NCBI RefSeq assembly: GCF_900143245.1
Contig: NZ_FRDK01000002.1
Span: 62,001 to 126,000 of the forward strand
Source: Flavobacterium fryxellicola
Lineage (GTDB): Bacteria; Bacteroidota; Bacteroidia; Flavobacteriales; Flavobacteriaceae
Direction: 5' to 3'
Length of the DNA: 64,000 bases
Part shown: positions 48,600-57,331 of the stretch, piece after piece
How the letters are laid out: each line of letters starts with the position of its first letter
How positions within the stretch are numbered: position 1 is the first letter of the stretch
Notes under the pieces: model-generated
Told to the model about the DNA's origin: nothing
Databases searched by the model: none
What the model saw: only the letters and a program-made list of their open reading frames with translations
Translations under genes and position numbers: made by a program

Positions 48600-49547
48600 A
48601 TGAATGAAATAAAAATATTTTGTCCCGCCACTATCGCTAATCTTTCTTGCGGATTTGATGTCCTCGGATTGTGTTTACAAACTGCTGGCGATGAAATGAT
48701 TATTCGGAAATCACAGATAAAAGGAGTTCGAATCACTAAAATAGTTGGTGCCGACTTGCCTTTTGAAACCGAAAGAAATGTGGCAGGAGTGGCTGCATTG
48801 GCAATGCTAGAAACTATTGAAACAGAATTTGGATTTGAAATCGAAATCTATAAACATATTAAAGCCGGCAGTGGCATAGGAAGTAGCGCCGCCAGTGCAT
48901 CAGGTGCCGTTTTTGGCATTAATGAATTACTAGGAAGACCTTTTACCCGAAAAGAATTAGTTTTATTTGCGATGCAAGGGGAAAAACTAGCCAGCGGAAA
49001 TGCCCATGCTGATAATGTTGCTCCTGCTCTATTAGGGGGATTTACTTTGGTTCGAAGTTCAAACCCCTTGGATATTATTCGAATCGAAAGCCCATCAGAA
49101 TTATATGCGACTGTTGTTCATCCGCAAATTGAGTTGAAAACTTCAGACGCACGTTCCGTATTGAAGCAAACGGTTTCTCTTAAAAGCGCTATTACACAAT
49201 GGGGAAATGTAGGAGCATTAGTTGCCGGATTGTATACGCAAGATTATGATTTGATTGGTCGTTCACTTCATGACGAAATTGTGGAACCATTGCGAAGTGT
49301 ATTGATTCCTGGGTTTGATTTAATCAAAAAAACGGCATTGGAAAACGGCGCTTTGGGTTCTGGAATATCAGGTTCTGGCCCTTCTATTTTTGCGTTAAGC
49401 AAAGGAAAAGAAACTGCAGATAAAATCGCAAAAGCAATGAGTGCTGTTTACGATCAAATGAAATTGCCGTATGAAATTCATGTGTCAAGTATAAATCCGG
49501 AGGGAATGAAAATCCTCCCCAACCCAGCCAAAATAGAGGCTTGCTAG
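48600..49547 (+). CDS. thrB: Homoserine kinase
   Basis: 315 residues from the ATG at 48600. GHMP-kinase motifs: an N-terminal PATIANLSCGFDVLG, ATP loop GSGIGSSAASASGAV (about 90-104) and the C-terminal GSGISGSGPSIFAL (about 258-271). Phosphorylates homoserine. The frame extends upstream to 48537, but that part is the repeat region and not family sequence. Second gene of the operon, 107 nt after thrA. Confidence 0.95.
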   Translation: MNEIKIFCPATIANLSCGFDVLGLCLQTAGDEMIIRKSQIKGVRITKIVGADLPFETERNVAGVAALAMLETIETEFGFEIEIYKHIKAGSGIGSSAASASGAVFGINELLGRPFTRKELVLFAMQGEKLASGNAHADNVAPALLGGFTLVRSSNPLDIIRIESPSELYATVVHPQIELKTSDARSVLKQTVSLKSAITQWGNVGALVAGLYTQDYDLIGRSLHDEIVEPLRSVLIPGFDLIKKTALENGALGSGISGSGPSIFALSKGKETADKIAKAMSAVYDQMKLPYEIHVSSINPEGMKILPNPAKIEAC

Positions 49548-49581
49548 GAAAAAAAAACAATAAAACTAATATTCCGATTCT

Positions 49582-49608
49582 ATCTCCCTCCGATTCGGTG
49601 AGGGCTGG
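49582..49608 (+). repeat. Small palindromic element between thrB and thrC
   Basis: CCCTC (49586-49590) and GAGGG (49600-49604) enclose the palindrome CCGATTCGG. A second small GGAGG/CCTCC hairpin lies at the end of thrB (49499-49518). Could be processing or retarding structures inside the operon. Confidence 0.35.
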
Positions 49609-49630
49609 TATAGGAAAATCATCCATCAAA

Positions 49631-50923
49631 ATGAAATATTACAGCTTAAATCATAATGCAGCAAAAGTTTCTTTTAAAGAAGCCGTGATAAAAGGACTAG
49701 CCTCTGATAAGGGATTGTATTTTCCAGAAACAATCACCCCGTTACCTCCAGCTTTTTTTGACAACATCGAGAATGTAAGCAACGAAGAGATTGCTTTTCA
49801 TGCGATTCAACAATTTGTGGGCGATGAAATCCCGGCAGCAATACTCAAAGAAATTATTGACGAAACCTTGTGTTTTGATTTCCCTCTTGTAGAAGTTGAA
49901 AAAGGAATCTATGCTCTCGAACTATTTCACGGACCGACAATGGCTTTTAAAGATGTAGGTGCACGTTTTATGTCTCGTTGTTTAGCCTACTTTAACAAAG
50001 ATAAAAAAGACAGTAAAAACACGGTTCTGGTAGCGACATCGGGAGATACTGGTGGCGCTGTTGCTAGTGGTTTTTTGGGCGTTGCAGGCGTCGAGGTGGT
50101 GATTTTATATCCTTCAGGAAAAGTGAGTGAGATTCAGGAAAAACAATTAACAACTTTAGGACAAAATATAAAAGCGTTAGAAGTCGATGGCGTTTTTGAT
50201 GATTGTCAGGATATGGTCAAAAAAGCATTTCTAGATCCCGATTTAAAACAACAAAATCTAACATCGGCGAATTCAATTAATGTTGCGCGCTGGTTACCAC
50301 AGATGTTTTATTTCTTTTTTGCTTATAAAACATTGAAAAAACAAAATAAGGAATTGGTTTTTTCTTGTCCAAGTGGAAATTTTGGGAATATTTGTGCTGG
50401 TATCATTGCCAAAAAAATGGGTTTGCCTATTGAACATTTTGTGGCCTCTACCAATGTAAATGATACGGTTCCAAGATTTTTGGAGAATGGCATTTACGAT
50501 CCAAAACCCTCCAAGGCAACGATCTCAAACGCGATGGACGTTGGAAATCCAAGTAACTTCATTCGGATTCAAGAAATGTATCAAAATGATTTAGAGCAAT
50601 TTAAAAAAGATTTTTCATCTTACACGTTTACCGATGAAGAAACCAAAATAGCCATGAAAACTATTTTCGAAACCGACGGGTATATAGCTGAACCGCACGG
50701 AGCCGTGGGCTATTTAGGACTAAAAAAAGAAATGAAAAACTACTCCAATGCGATTGGGATTTTCTTAGAAACCGCCCATCCAATCAAATTCTTGGATGTA
50801 GTAGAACCTATTTTAAATGTAAAACTACCCATTCCTACACAAATCGAAAGTGTCATAAATAAAGAAAAAGTAAGCACAAAAATTAGCACGTATGAGGATT
50901 TGAAAGCGTTTTTAAAATCATAA
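49631..50923 (+). CDS. thrC: Threonine synthase
   Basis: 430 residues from the ATG at 49631 (MKYYSLNHNAAKVSFKEA is the family start; the open frame before it is not conserved). PLP enzyme: Lys in HGPTMAFKDVGARF (about 104-117), phosphate-binding and core motifs ATSGDTGGAVASGF and SANSINVARWLPQ. Converts phosphohomoserine to threonine and completes the thrABC pathway. No terminator of good quality was seen directly after the stop. Confidence 0.95.
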   Translation: MKYYSLNHNAAKVSFKEAVIKGLASDKGLYFPETITPLPPAFFDNIENVSNEEIAFHAIQQFVGDEIPAAILKEIIDETLCFDFPLVEVEKGIYALELFHGPTMAFKDVGARFMSRCLAYFNKDKKDSKNTVLVATSGDTGGAVASGFLGVAGVEVVILYPSGKVSEIQEKQLTTLGQNIKALEVDGVFDDCQDMVKKAFLDPDLKQQNLTSANSINVARWLPQMFYFFFAYKTLKKQNKELVFSCPSGNFGNICAGIIAKKMGLPIEHFVASTNVNDTVPRFLENGIYDPKPSKATISNAMDVGNPSNFIRIQEMYQNDLEQFKKDFSSYTFTDEETKIAMKTIFETDGYIAEPHGAVGYLGLKKEMKNYSNAIGIFLETAHPIKFLDVVEPILNVKLPIPTQIESVINKEKVSTKISTYEDLKAFLKS

Positions 50924-51458
50924 TACAGTCGTGATTCCCTAACGTGAAACCAGCTATACATTTCACTATGCCGATTTTTTTTTTGCATAATAGATTGATT
51001 TAAGAATTGAGTTTATGGCTCGTAATCAAACAGTAGATTTCTTTTTTAATTTCTCATAACTTGAAATCTGTTTTGAAAACTAAATTTGGCAAATTAAATT
51101 TTTAGGCCAGGAATCTGCTGTCCTACAAGAAATGTTATTTAGACCCGACAGTAGCGGCATCCTTTTGTGCCGACTTTTCGGCACAAAAGATATAGCGAAT
51201 GGCGGGACAACTGGTCTTGAAAAACCGAAAAAATTGTGCTCCTGATGCAACTGCTGAATGGTTGCATATTTCTTTACTGTTCTTCTTTCAAAATAATGAT
51301 GGTACACCTGCAGAAAATTAATTGAGATAAAACGATTTATGCAAATAACTTCCGCTCCCATTTTGCCTAAAAATGAACGTGCTAAACCGCTACAAATTAA
51401 AAAATTAGGACAGATCCGAAATACTAAATTTACACTAAAAATAAATTAAATAGACCTA
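50924..51458. other. Intergenic region after thrC
   Basis: About 535 nt without a convincing gene. A 93-codon minus-strand frame (51361-51080) spans a palindromic repeat and lacks family features. It also holds an inverted repeat ATGCAA/TTGCAT near 51245-51270. Confidence 0.4.
51145..51210. repeat. REP-like palindromic intergenic element
   Basis: TTTTGTGCCG (51163-51172) and CGGCACAAAA (51179-51188) form a perfect 10-bp stem. Outer segments CCCGACAGTAGCGGCATCC and TATAGCGAATGGCGGGA partly pair too. Similar sequences are, from memory, common between genes in Flavobacterium; not verified here. Confidence 0.5.
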
Positions 51459-51489
51459 TTGATAAAGCCATTAATTTTATCTACTTTTG
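51459..51489 (+). promoter_or_regulatory. Promoter for the amidoligase-like gene
   Basis: TTG (51459-51461), 20 nt, then TACTTTTG (51482-51489), a full match to the flavobacterial consensus. The start would be near 51496, leaving an untranslated leader of about 195 nt. Confidence 0.65.
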
Positions 51490-51501
51490 CAATCAAATTG
51501 A

Positions 51502-51663
51502 GCATCCAATTTTAGGTTTCAACCTGGTAAGAAAAAGCTTAGTTTTCATAAAGCAAAATTGGCAGCTATTCCATACTGGTTTGCTCTTGTTAGAAACAAA
51601 AATCTTCGGATTTATGCATTACCTCAAGCATCACTACCGCACAAATTAGTTACCCTATATTAA
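51502..51663 (+). other. 53-codon open frame in the leader, possible remnant
   Basis: From just after a TGA to a TAA there is an open frame reading ASNFRFQPGKKKLSFHKAKL and continuing to HKLVTLY. It has no ATG; one TTG at 51559 is available. The basic/aromatic composition looks protein-like, but I recognise no family. Confidence 0.2.
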
Positions 51664-51691
51664 CAAATTTTTAAAAAACACGAAGAAGTTT

Positions 51692-53116
51692 ATGACAGAT
51701 CAAAACATGAATGAAGTTAGTTTTGAAATTGAGGTATTAGATAAGCATAAAGAATATAGCAACCGGTATCAATCCAATGATTTTTACTGGGGAGTGGGCA
51801 TCGAAAATGAATGTTATTTAGAATTTGACAATCAGCGTACGGTAGATAAAAATTTCTTTTTAACAAATGGGATACGTGAAAAATATAGCGTCAACCATTT
51901 TAGTAATTACAAAGAAAACGTATTCGAAAATTCGTTGCAAAAAATATTAACGGATAAAGAGTATACTATTCCTGTTTTAATGAACTCCCATTCGTTTACA
52001 AAAACAGATGTAAACAATCAACATAAAGTTTTAGATCCCATAGACAATGAACCGAACCCAGAATACAGCGGGGAAAGTATTTTTGAAAAATTGCAAAAAC
52101 ACAATAGCTATTTCATTGACGAACATCAAAAAAAATTCATTTTTGATGGTGACACCATTGAATTTGTGACGCAGGATTTTTATAAAAAAGATGTCGATAC
52201 TGTCATTGCGGAACTAGCAAACATAAAGCAAGAATTTACAGTAAACTTGCAACAACTATTGCTAAAAGAAAATATATTTTCGCAATTTGGCAACATAAAA
52301 ATCTGCTCGGAAAATCATCCTTTTGCCATATTTGTTTCCAATAATGAAAATTATTCTGTTTTCAACAACATGACCTATCATTTTAATTTAACGATTCCAA
52401 CAGAATTAAATAAGGAAGGTGAAATTAAAGATAAAGTAGATTTTATCAAAAAACATCAGCGTACGATTCGGTTATTTCAATGGTTGAGTCCGTTGTTTAT
52501 GATCAAGTTTGGATCCTCTGACTTTTTATCCCATAATGATAGTAGCGTTAACTTAACCAAGGCATCACAACGTTGCGCTATGTCAAGGTACATAGGGATT
52601 GGAACGTATGACACTAATGTTATGAAAACTGGAAAAATAGTCCAAATGGATTTCAATGCACATCCAATGCATGATAATCCGTTATGGTGGGTGAATCGCT
52701 ATTCTGAGATATCAGATTATGAGAAAATTGATAAAATTGGATTGGATGTAAATTTTCACAAACACAAAAATCACGGTATTGAGTTTCGAATATTTGATTA
52801 TTTTAATGAAAAACACCTAAAGGAAGTTTTAAATTTTCTGATTTTCATTATGGATCATGCCATATTAAACGAAATCGAAAATCCTATTTGCGATTTAGAA
52901 TGGAATAATTTCGTGTATGAAGCTATTGTTCATGGAAAAGAAACGACAGTCCCAGCAAACCTTATTTCTCTTTTAGAAAACATATTGTCTATCACAATAG
53001 AATCTAATGACCCTATCGCAATCTATAGTCAAATATATGCTAGTTTACATGATAGATATTATGAAAATGGCTTTTGTAGCTCCTTACTAATTACTAAAAT
53101 TGCCGTAGCAGTATAA
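51692..53116 (+). CDS. Putative amidoligase/glutamate-cysteine-ligase-fold enzyme
   Basis: 474 residues, cytoplasmic. It shows the pattern of COOH-NH2 ligases of the GCS/amidoligase class: GVGIENECYLEF near residue 35 (metal/ATP-binding Glu residues on a strand), YHFNLTIP in the middle, and HGIEFRIFDYF at about 357-367 with the terminal Glu/Arg pair. Such enzymes join amino acids or peptides in ATP-dependent steps. The substrate is unknown. It sits behind its own strong promoter and converges with a cysteine-peptidase-like gene. The family call is moderate, resting on these motifs. Confidence 0.55.
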   Translation: MTDQNMNEVSFEIEVLDKHKEYSNRYQSNDFYWGVGIENECYLEFDNQRTVDKNFFLTNGIREKYSVNHFSNYKENVFENSLQKILTDKEYTIPVLMNSHSFTKTDVNNQHKVLDPIDNEPNPEYSGESIFEKLQKHNSYFIDEHQKKFIFDGDTIEFVTQDFYKKDVDTVIAELANIKQEFTVNLQQLLLKENIFSQFGNIKICSENHPFAIFVSNNENYSVFNNMTYHFNLTIPTELNKEGEIKDKVDFIKKHQRTIRLFQWLSPLFMIKFGSSDFLSHNDSSVNLTKASQRCAMSRYIGIGTYDTNVMKTGKIVQMDFNAHPMHDNPLWWVNRYSEISDYEKIDKIGLDVNFHKHKNHGIEFRIFDYFNEKHLKEVLNFLIFIMDHAILNEIENPICDLEWNNFVYEAIVHGKETTVPANLISLLENILSITIESNDPIAIYSQIYASLHDRYYENGFCSSLLITKIAVAV

Positions 53117-53142
53117 ACGCAGTTAGGAATTAAATTCTATTA

Positions 53143-53190
53143 AAAAAAAGACTTCTGTAGCAGCTCACTAGCTTACAGAAGTCTTTTTTA
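53143..53190. terminator. Bidirectional terminator between amidoligase and SH3/peptidase genes
   Basis: AAGACTTCTGTA and TACAGAAGTCTT form a 12-bp stem with an inner AGCT/AGCT stem, A-run to the left and T-run to the right. Confidence 0.9.
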
Positions 53191-53209
53191 TTTATAATGC
53201 CTTTACTGT

Positions 53210-54118
53210 TTAATCATGATAGTAAAAGATCGCAGAGGAGTATCCTTTTTCAGGATCTTTGCTGTCCCACCAATCCTTTCTAACTTCGGAAAAATAATTG
53301 TAATTATCCATTCCCGCTTGCGATTGCAACGGATAAATTATTTTGCCATCTAACCTAAATGCTTTTTCAGTTTCAGTTTCTGGAACGACCACCACAACGT
53401 GCCCTGACTTATTTAATATAAATCGTTTAGCACAAATGACACCTACACCTCCATTAGCATTTACTTTCTTTTGCAGTGCATCAACATCACAAACTCTTTC
53501 CCAACCAAAGGCATTAGACGATTGTACAAACCAGTCATAAATATAATTAGAATAAAAAGGTCTTACTGTCTCTCCAAAAACTAAGGGTACTTCATTTCCG
53601 TTTTCAAGTGCATCTATTGCTTTATCCGTCCATCTTAATCTAGGTATATACACTTTGGCAAAAAAGCAATAATCAAAGGCGTAGATATTACAGTAGGTAT
53701 CGGAATCATCTTTTTCATATCTGTAACTTTTTGAGACATTGAGCGTGTCTATTATTTTTCGAATGGAAGATAGCTTAGACGCAACACTAGTTAAGTCTCT
53801 GAAAGGAATGGCTGGATCACCAAGCGGCTTGTAGGTCTCTAATTTATTGTCTAGACTTCCTTCAGAACCTGGTTCAAAATTAGGCACTTCGATATCTGCA
53901 ATTTCATCCGTTGTCACATCTACATGTTCAATATCTTTTGAAAAGACAAAACCTTCTTTGTCCGTATTCAAAAGCTTTACTTTCCACCAATCTGAAGTCG
54001 TTTTCTCAATTAATTTAACAGTATGTCTAAAAGGGATTTTTGTTAAAATTTTAGAATTATCATTCGCCGACGGAAAATCCCTAAGATTTAATGACGAAGT
54101 TGCTACTCTATATTTCAT
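53210..54118 (-). CDS. SH3-domain protein with CHAP/NlpC-like cysteine-peptidase domain
   Basis: 302 residues without a signal peptide. N-terminal bacterial SH3 domain (about 1-65: SSLNLRDFPSANDNSKI), an acidic linker (about 68-100), and a papain-like domain where DTYCNIYAFDYC (Cys, about 140) and KSGHVVVVVPET (His, about 252) occupy the catalytic positions, as in peptidoglycan hydrolases of phage and bacteria. It converges with the amidoligase-like gene. Possibly cuts murein or a peptide product; lack of signal suggests either a cytoplasmic substrate or an alternative export route. Confidence 0.65.
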   Translation of the reverse strand: MKYRVATSSLNLRDFPSANDNSKILTKIPFRHTVKLIEKTTSDWWKVKLLNTDKEGFVFSKDIEHVDVTTDEIADIEVPNFEPGSEGSLDNKLETYKPLGDPAIPFRDLTSVASKLSSIRKIIDTLNVSKSYRYEKDDSDTYCNIYAFDYCFFAKVYIPRLRWTDKAIDALENGNEVPLVFGETVRPFYSNYIYDWFVQSSNAFGWERVCDVDALQKKVNANGGVGVICAKRFILNKSGHVVVVVPETETEKAFRLDGKIIYPLQSQAGMDNYNYFSEVRKDWWDSKDPEKGYSSAIFYYHD

Positions 54119-54616
54119 ATTAATCTAGTTTATTATCTAAAAATAATTAAATCGCAAAATACTAAAAACAACCAAGAAAGCATCATTTGAAACTACTATT
54201 TTATCGTATTTTTAATAAAAAATCCAATTTCAAAAATTGCTGGCATATTTACCACACCGCTATCCAACCTGCTATTTTTTTCTTCCAAGCCAAAATCAGT
54301 ACTTCATTACACTTCCTTTTTTTCATTTTATTTTCTAAAACCTCCCTGTTTTCATTACTAGTACTACGAAATTATTTACTTAAGATCTCGCCTACCTAGT
54401 CAAAATTAAAGTTGATATTAATCTTAGCAGTTTTTAGTTTATGCTGGAACTCTCTCTACTGCTGTATTACCAATTTGTGGACTACTTTCAGCTTATTTCT
54501 TTTACATCAAAAAAACCAAAAATAGCTTTGATTGCAGTATCAAATTAAGATAGAATTCAATTCTTTGCTAAACAGCCTATTTTTTAAAATGAATAACGAA
54601 CTTATTACTTTTCTTG
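54119..54616. other. Intergenic region, nothing recognised
   Basis: About 500 nt AT-rich. A 70-codon frame (54187-54399) is hydrophobic, Phe-rich and without recognisable features; I consider it chance. Confidence 0.4.
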
Positions 54617-55183
54617 CTAAATTACTTTATTCAAACTTTCTACGGTAGCATTAGAAATAACGGATTTATCCTGCAGCAAAACCTCTTCCTCCGTTGCATA
54701 TTCATCTTTTGCTTTTATAAGAAGCCACGAATTATCTTTTTTGGCTTTCAATTTCACTAATATGAATTCCCCTTTCAGTTTTTTGCCCTTTATGATAAAT
54801 CGGACCTGGCCTTTTTGCAAATAGGGATTTAGATACCCTGACTTTTCATCGTCAACTAGAATGTAGGTTCCTTTATCCCAAACAATAACAGTTCCTGCTC
54901 CATAATTACCTGTTGGAATGGTTCCTTCAAAATCACGATAATTATAAGGATGATCTTCGACCTGTAGCGCTAGTCTTTTATGGGCAGGATTCATTGATGG
55001 ACCTTTAGGTATCACCCAACTTTTTAGGACTCCTTCACTTTCTAACCTAAAATCATAATACAAGTGAGATGCAGCATGTTTTTGAACAACAAAAATCATT
55101 TCCGTCGTTGATTTTCTCATTTTACCTTCTGGCTCAGCGGTGGATGAAAAATTACGCTTTTGATTGTATTCCTGTAAAGCCAT
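54617..55183 (-). CDS. Stand-alone LigD-type 3'-phosphoesterase domain protein
   Basis: 188 residues. It matches the N-terminal phosphoesterase module of DNA ligase D: FVVQKHAASHLYYDFRLE holds two His, Asp and Arg of the metal site, VEDHPYNY the third His and Tyr, and GTIPTGNYGAGTV a family signature. In LigD this module trims 3' ribonucleotides and phosphates during end joining. Neither ligase nor polymerase domain nor ku is adjacent, so it acts alone or with genes elsewhere. It lies 35 nt downstream of the acidic protein gene, likely co-transcribed. Confidence 0.85.
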   Translation of the reverse strand: MALQEYNQKRNFSSTAEPEGKMRKSTTEMIFVVQKHAASHLYYDFRLESEGVLKSWVIPKGPSMNPAHKRLALQVEDHPYNYRDFEGTIPTGNYGAGTVIVWDKGTYILVDDEKSGYLNPYLQKGQVRFIIKGKKLKGEFILVKLKAKKDNSWLLIKAKDEYATEEEVLLQDKSVISNATVESLNKVI

Positions 55184-55218
55184 TGCAATACGATTCTAGT
55201 TCGTTTGAAAATCCAAAA

Positions 55219-55584
55219 TTAACTCCGATCTCCTGTATTCTCTTCTAAATCATTATGATTGTCACCACCAATACTATAATGGTTATTTTCTTCATCCTCA
55301 CTTCCTATTTTCTCCTGAGCATCATCTAATTCTGAACCAGGTATATCCAAGTCGGCTCCAGACTTATCATCTTCAAAATCTTTTTCATTAAAATCCGTGA
55401 CATTATTAGTTTCAACAGGTATTTTCTTTTTAGAAATATCCTCCGGATTAATATCGCTTTCCTTGTGCAACTTATTGTAAATATCTTCACTTGGCGGATA
55501 CAAAAGAGAATCTGGCACTTTGTTTTTATCTAAATTTTCTGACTTAGCTGCATTTGACTTCGATTTATCATTTTGATTTTCCAT
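55219..55584 (-). CDS. Acidic, probably disordered small protein
   Basis: 121 residues rich in Asp, Glu, Asn, Lys and Ser, without signal peptide or membrane segment and almost without hydrophobic stretches, so probably unstructured. I do not recognise the family. It is the upstream member of a two-gene unit with the LigD phosphoesterase. A stress-related, hydrophilin-like role is conceivable but unsupported. Confidence 0.6.
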   Translation of the reverse strand: MENQNDKSKSNAAKSENLDKNKVPDSLLYPPSEDIYNKLHKESDINPEDISKKKIPVETNNVTDFNEKDFEDDKSGADLDIPGSELDDAQEKIGSEDEENNHYSIGGDNHNDLEENTGDRS

Positions 55585-56007
55585 TAGACTTTGTATTTAA
55601 TTATTGATTACTAAGTTACTCATTTTTGTTCAAAAATGTATTTTATTTAACTCTAAAAGTGGCAATTCCTCCCAAAAACAAGAGACCAAACCCTCCCTAG
55701 ATTTATTAAATTAACATTAATTCAAAAAAAACAATGAGGACCGAATCAGTTGTTTATTTGTATGTCATTTCGAAAAAAGAAGAATGAACATCATTTTGAA
55801 ACATTTACTTTAATATTCATTTAATGACTTATATCATATAATAAATGGTATTAATAAGCGACCTTTGAATATACCAACTATTGATTTACAGATAATTACC
55901 CTTAATATCGAGCGACCAGTAAATGAATTTTAATAGTGAACAAATTCAAAATTTAAAACCTTACGATTAATTTAGAAATGATTTGGGACTATAACCTTTA
56001 ACAAAAA
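55585..56007. other. Intergenic region upstream of the alcohol dehydrogenase gene
   Basis: About 420 nt. It contains an imperfect palindrome ATGA-CTTATA-TCAT (55824-55837) that keeps the N6 spacing of the Crp/Fnr-type boxes but has weaker half-sites. Otherwise nothing recognised. Confidence 0.35.
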
Positions 56008-57066
56008 ATGAAAATGAAACAAACTAAAACAATGAAAGCACTTGTATATGACGGACCAGGTAAGATTATATTAAAAGATGTACCGTTTCCTAAAATTGAA
56101 AAAACCACCGATGTGGTGGTGAAAATACTGAAGACCACTATTTGCGGTACAGACTTAGGTATTTTGCACGGAAAAACCCCAACGGTGAAACCTGGAACTA
56201 CATTAGGTCATGAGGGAGTTGGCGTAATTGAAGAAATTGGCGCTTCAGTTAGGAATTTTAAAAAAGGAGACCATGTCATAATATCCTGCATCACTTCAGA
56301 TGGCAGTTGCGAATATTGTAAAAAACAAATGTACGCTCATTGTGAGGACGGCGGTTGGATTTTAGGACATCTTATACATGGTACACAAGCAGAATACGTG
56401 CGGATTCCACATGCCGATAACAGTCTCTATCTTATACCAGATGGATCTGATGAAGAAGCGCTGGTAATGTTAAGTGACATTTTACCCACAGGACATGAAA
56501 TTGGTGTGATTAATGGCGGTGTAAAACCCGGAGACACCATTGCGATTGTAGGAGCCGGTCCTATAGGAATGTCAGCCTTACTCACGGCTCAGTTCTACTC
56601 TCCTGCAAAAATCTACATGATCGACATCGACGAAAATCGTTTGAAAATGGCGAAAAAATTTGGAGCTACACATACCATTAATTCTACTAAAGAAGATGTT
56701 TTAAAAAGAATTCAATCAGAAACAAAAGATGGTGTAGATGTGGCTATTGAAGCTGCTGGAGTTCCAGCTTCCTTTGATATATGCCAGAAAATTGTTCGTC
56801 CCGGTGGACACATTGCCAATATAGGAGTACATGGAAAGCCAGTAGAACTGCAAATTCAGGATCTATGGATTCAAAACATCACGATAACCATGGGATTGGT
56901 AAATACAAATACTACTCCAATGCTTTTAAAAACAGTTTCCTCCGGTAAGTTAGAACCTTCTAAACTGATAACGCATCATTTTAAATTGAAAGAAGTTCTA
57001 CAAGCGTATGAAGTGTTTGGTAATGCAGGGAAAGAGAAAGCAATGAAAGTAATTATTGAACCGTAA
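56008..57066 (+). CDS. Zinc-dependent alcohol dehydrogenase family protein
   Basis: 352 residues, medium-chain dehydrogenase/reductase. Catalytic zinc Cys in TTICGTDLG, GHEGVGVIEEIG, structural-zinc region (CITSDGSCEYCKKQMYAHC; four Cys), and Rossmann motif VGAGPIGMSAL (about 182-192). The pattern SDGSCEYCKK and HGTQAEYV resembles the group of IPR secondary-alcohol dehydrogenases. A later ATG at 56032 (MKALVYDGPGK) is the usual family start; the 8 extra residues are not conserved. Single gene, presumably for detoxification or fermentation of short alcohols. Confidence 0.88.
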   Translation: MKMKQTKTMKALVYDGPGKIILKDVPFPKIEKTTDVVVKILKTTICGTDLGILHGKTPTVKPGTTLGHEGVGVIEEIGASVRNFKKGDHVIISCITSDGSCEYCKKQMYAHCEDGGWILGHLIHGTQAEYVRIPHADNSLYLIPDGSDEEALVMLSDILPTGHEIGVINGGVKPGDTIAIVGAGPIGMSALLTAQFYSPAKIYMIDIDENRLKMAKKFGATHTINSTKEDVLKRIQSETKDGVDVAIEAAGVPASFDICQKIVRPGGHIANIGVHGKPVELQIQDLWIQNITITMGLVNTNTTPMLLKTVSSGKLEPSKLITHHFKLKEVLQAYEVFGNAGKEKAMKVIIEP

Positions 57067-57155
57067 AAACGAGTCCGACTTTAAATTGTTTTTTTCTCAT
57101 TATCATCTTCTGATGGTTAAAAACTAAAAGTTTAATTCACCACCACATTAATAGG

Positions 57156-57215
57156 TGAAAAGTAATGCAATCGAGAGGAATTCTCCTTACTCCTTCTCCT
57201 TTGCGTTACTTTTCA
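57156..57215. terminator. Long inverted repeat after the alcohol dehydrogenase gene
   Basis: TGAAAAGTAATGCAA (57156-57170) and TTGCGTTACTTTTCA (57201-57215) pair over 15 bp with one wobble. The 30-nt loop has an inner GAGA/TCTC. Could end the adh transcript. Confidence 0.5.
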
Positions 57216-57305
57216 TTTTATAATTCCAAAATAATAAAAGCATTACGACTTCAAAATTTAATGCTAATTTAACAACAAAAAAACGTGTTTCGGTACTATT
57301 AATCG

Positions 57306-57319
57306 TAATATTGCAATAT
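57306..57319 (+). promoter_or_regulatory. Promoter -7 element and ArsR operator
   Basis: TAATATTG (57306-57313), 7 of 8 to TAnnTTTG, overlaps the perfect 12-nt palindrome ATATTGCAATAT (57308-57319), 13 nt before the arsR ATG. Binding of ArsR here would block the promoter. Confidence 0.5.
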
Positions 57320-57331
57320 AAATATATAGCG

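Noticed and set aside
51080..51361. 93-codon minus-strand frame after thrC
   Set aside because: It spans the palindromic repeat, so the conserved-looking part is explained by the repeat; no promoter or domain found.
54187..54399. 70-codon hydrophobic frame
   Set aside because: Phe/Leu-rich because of T-rich DNA; no start signal, promoter or recognisable family.
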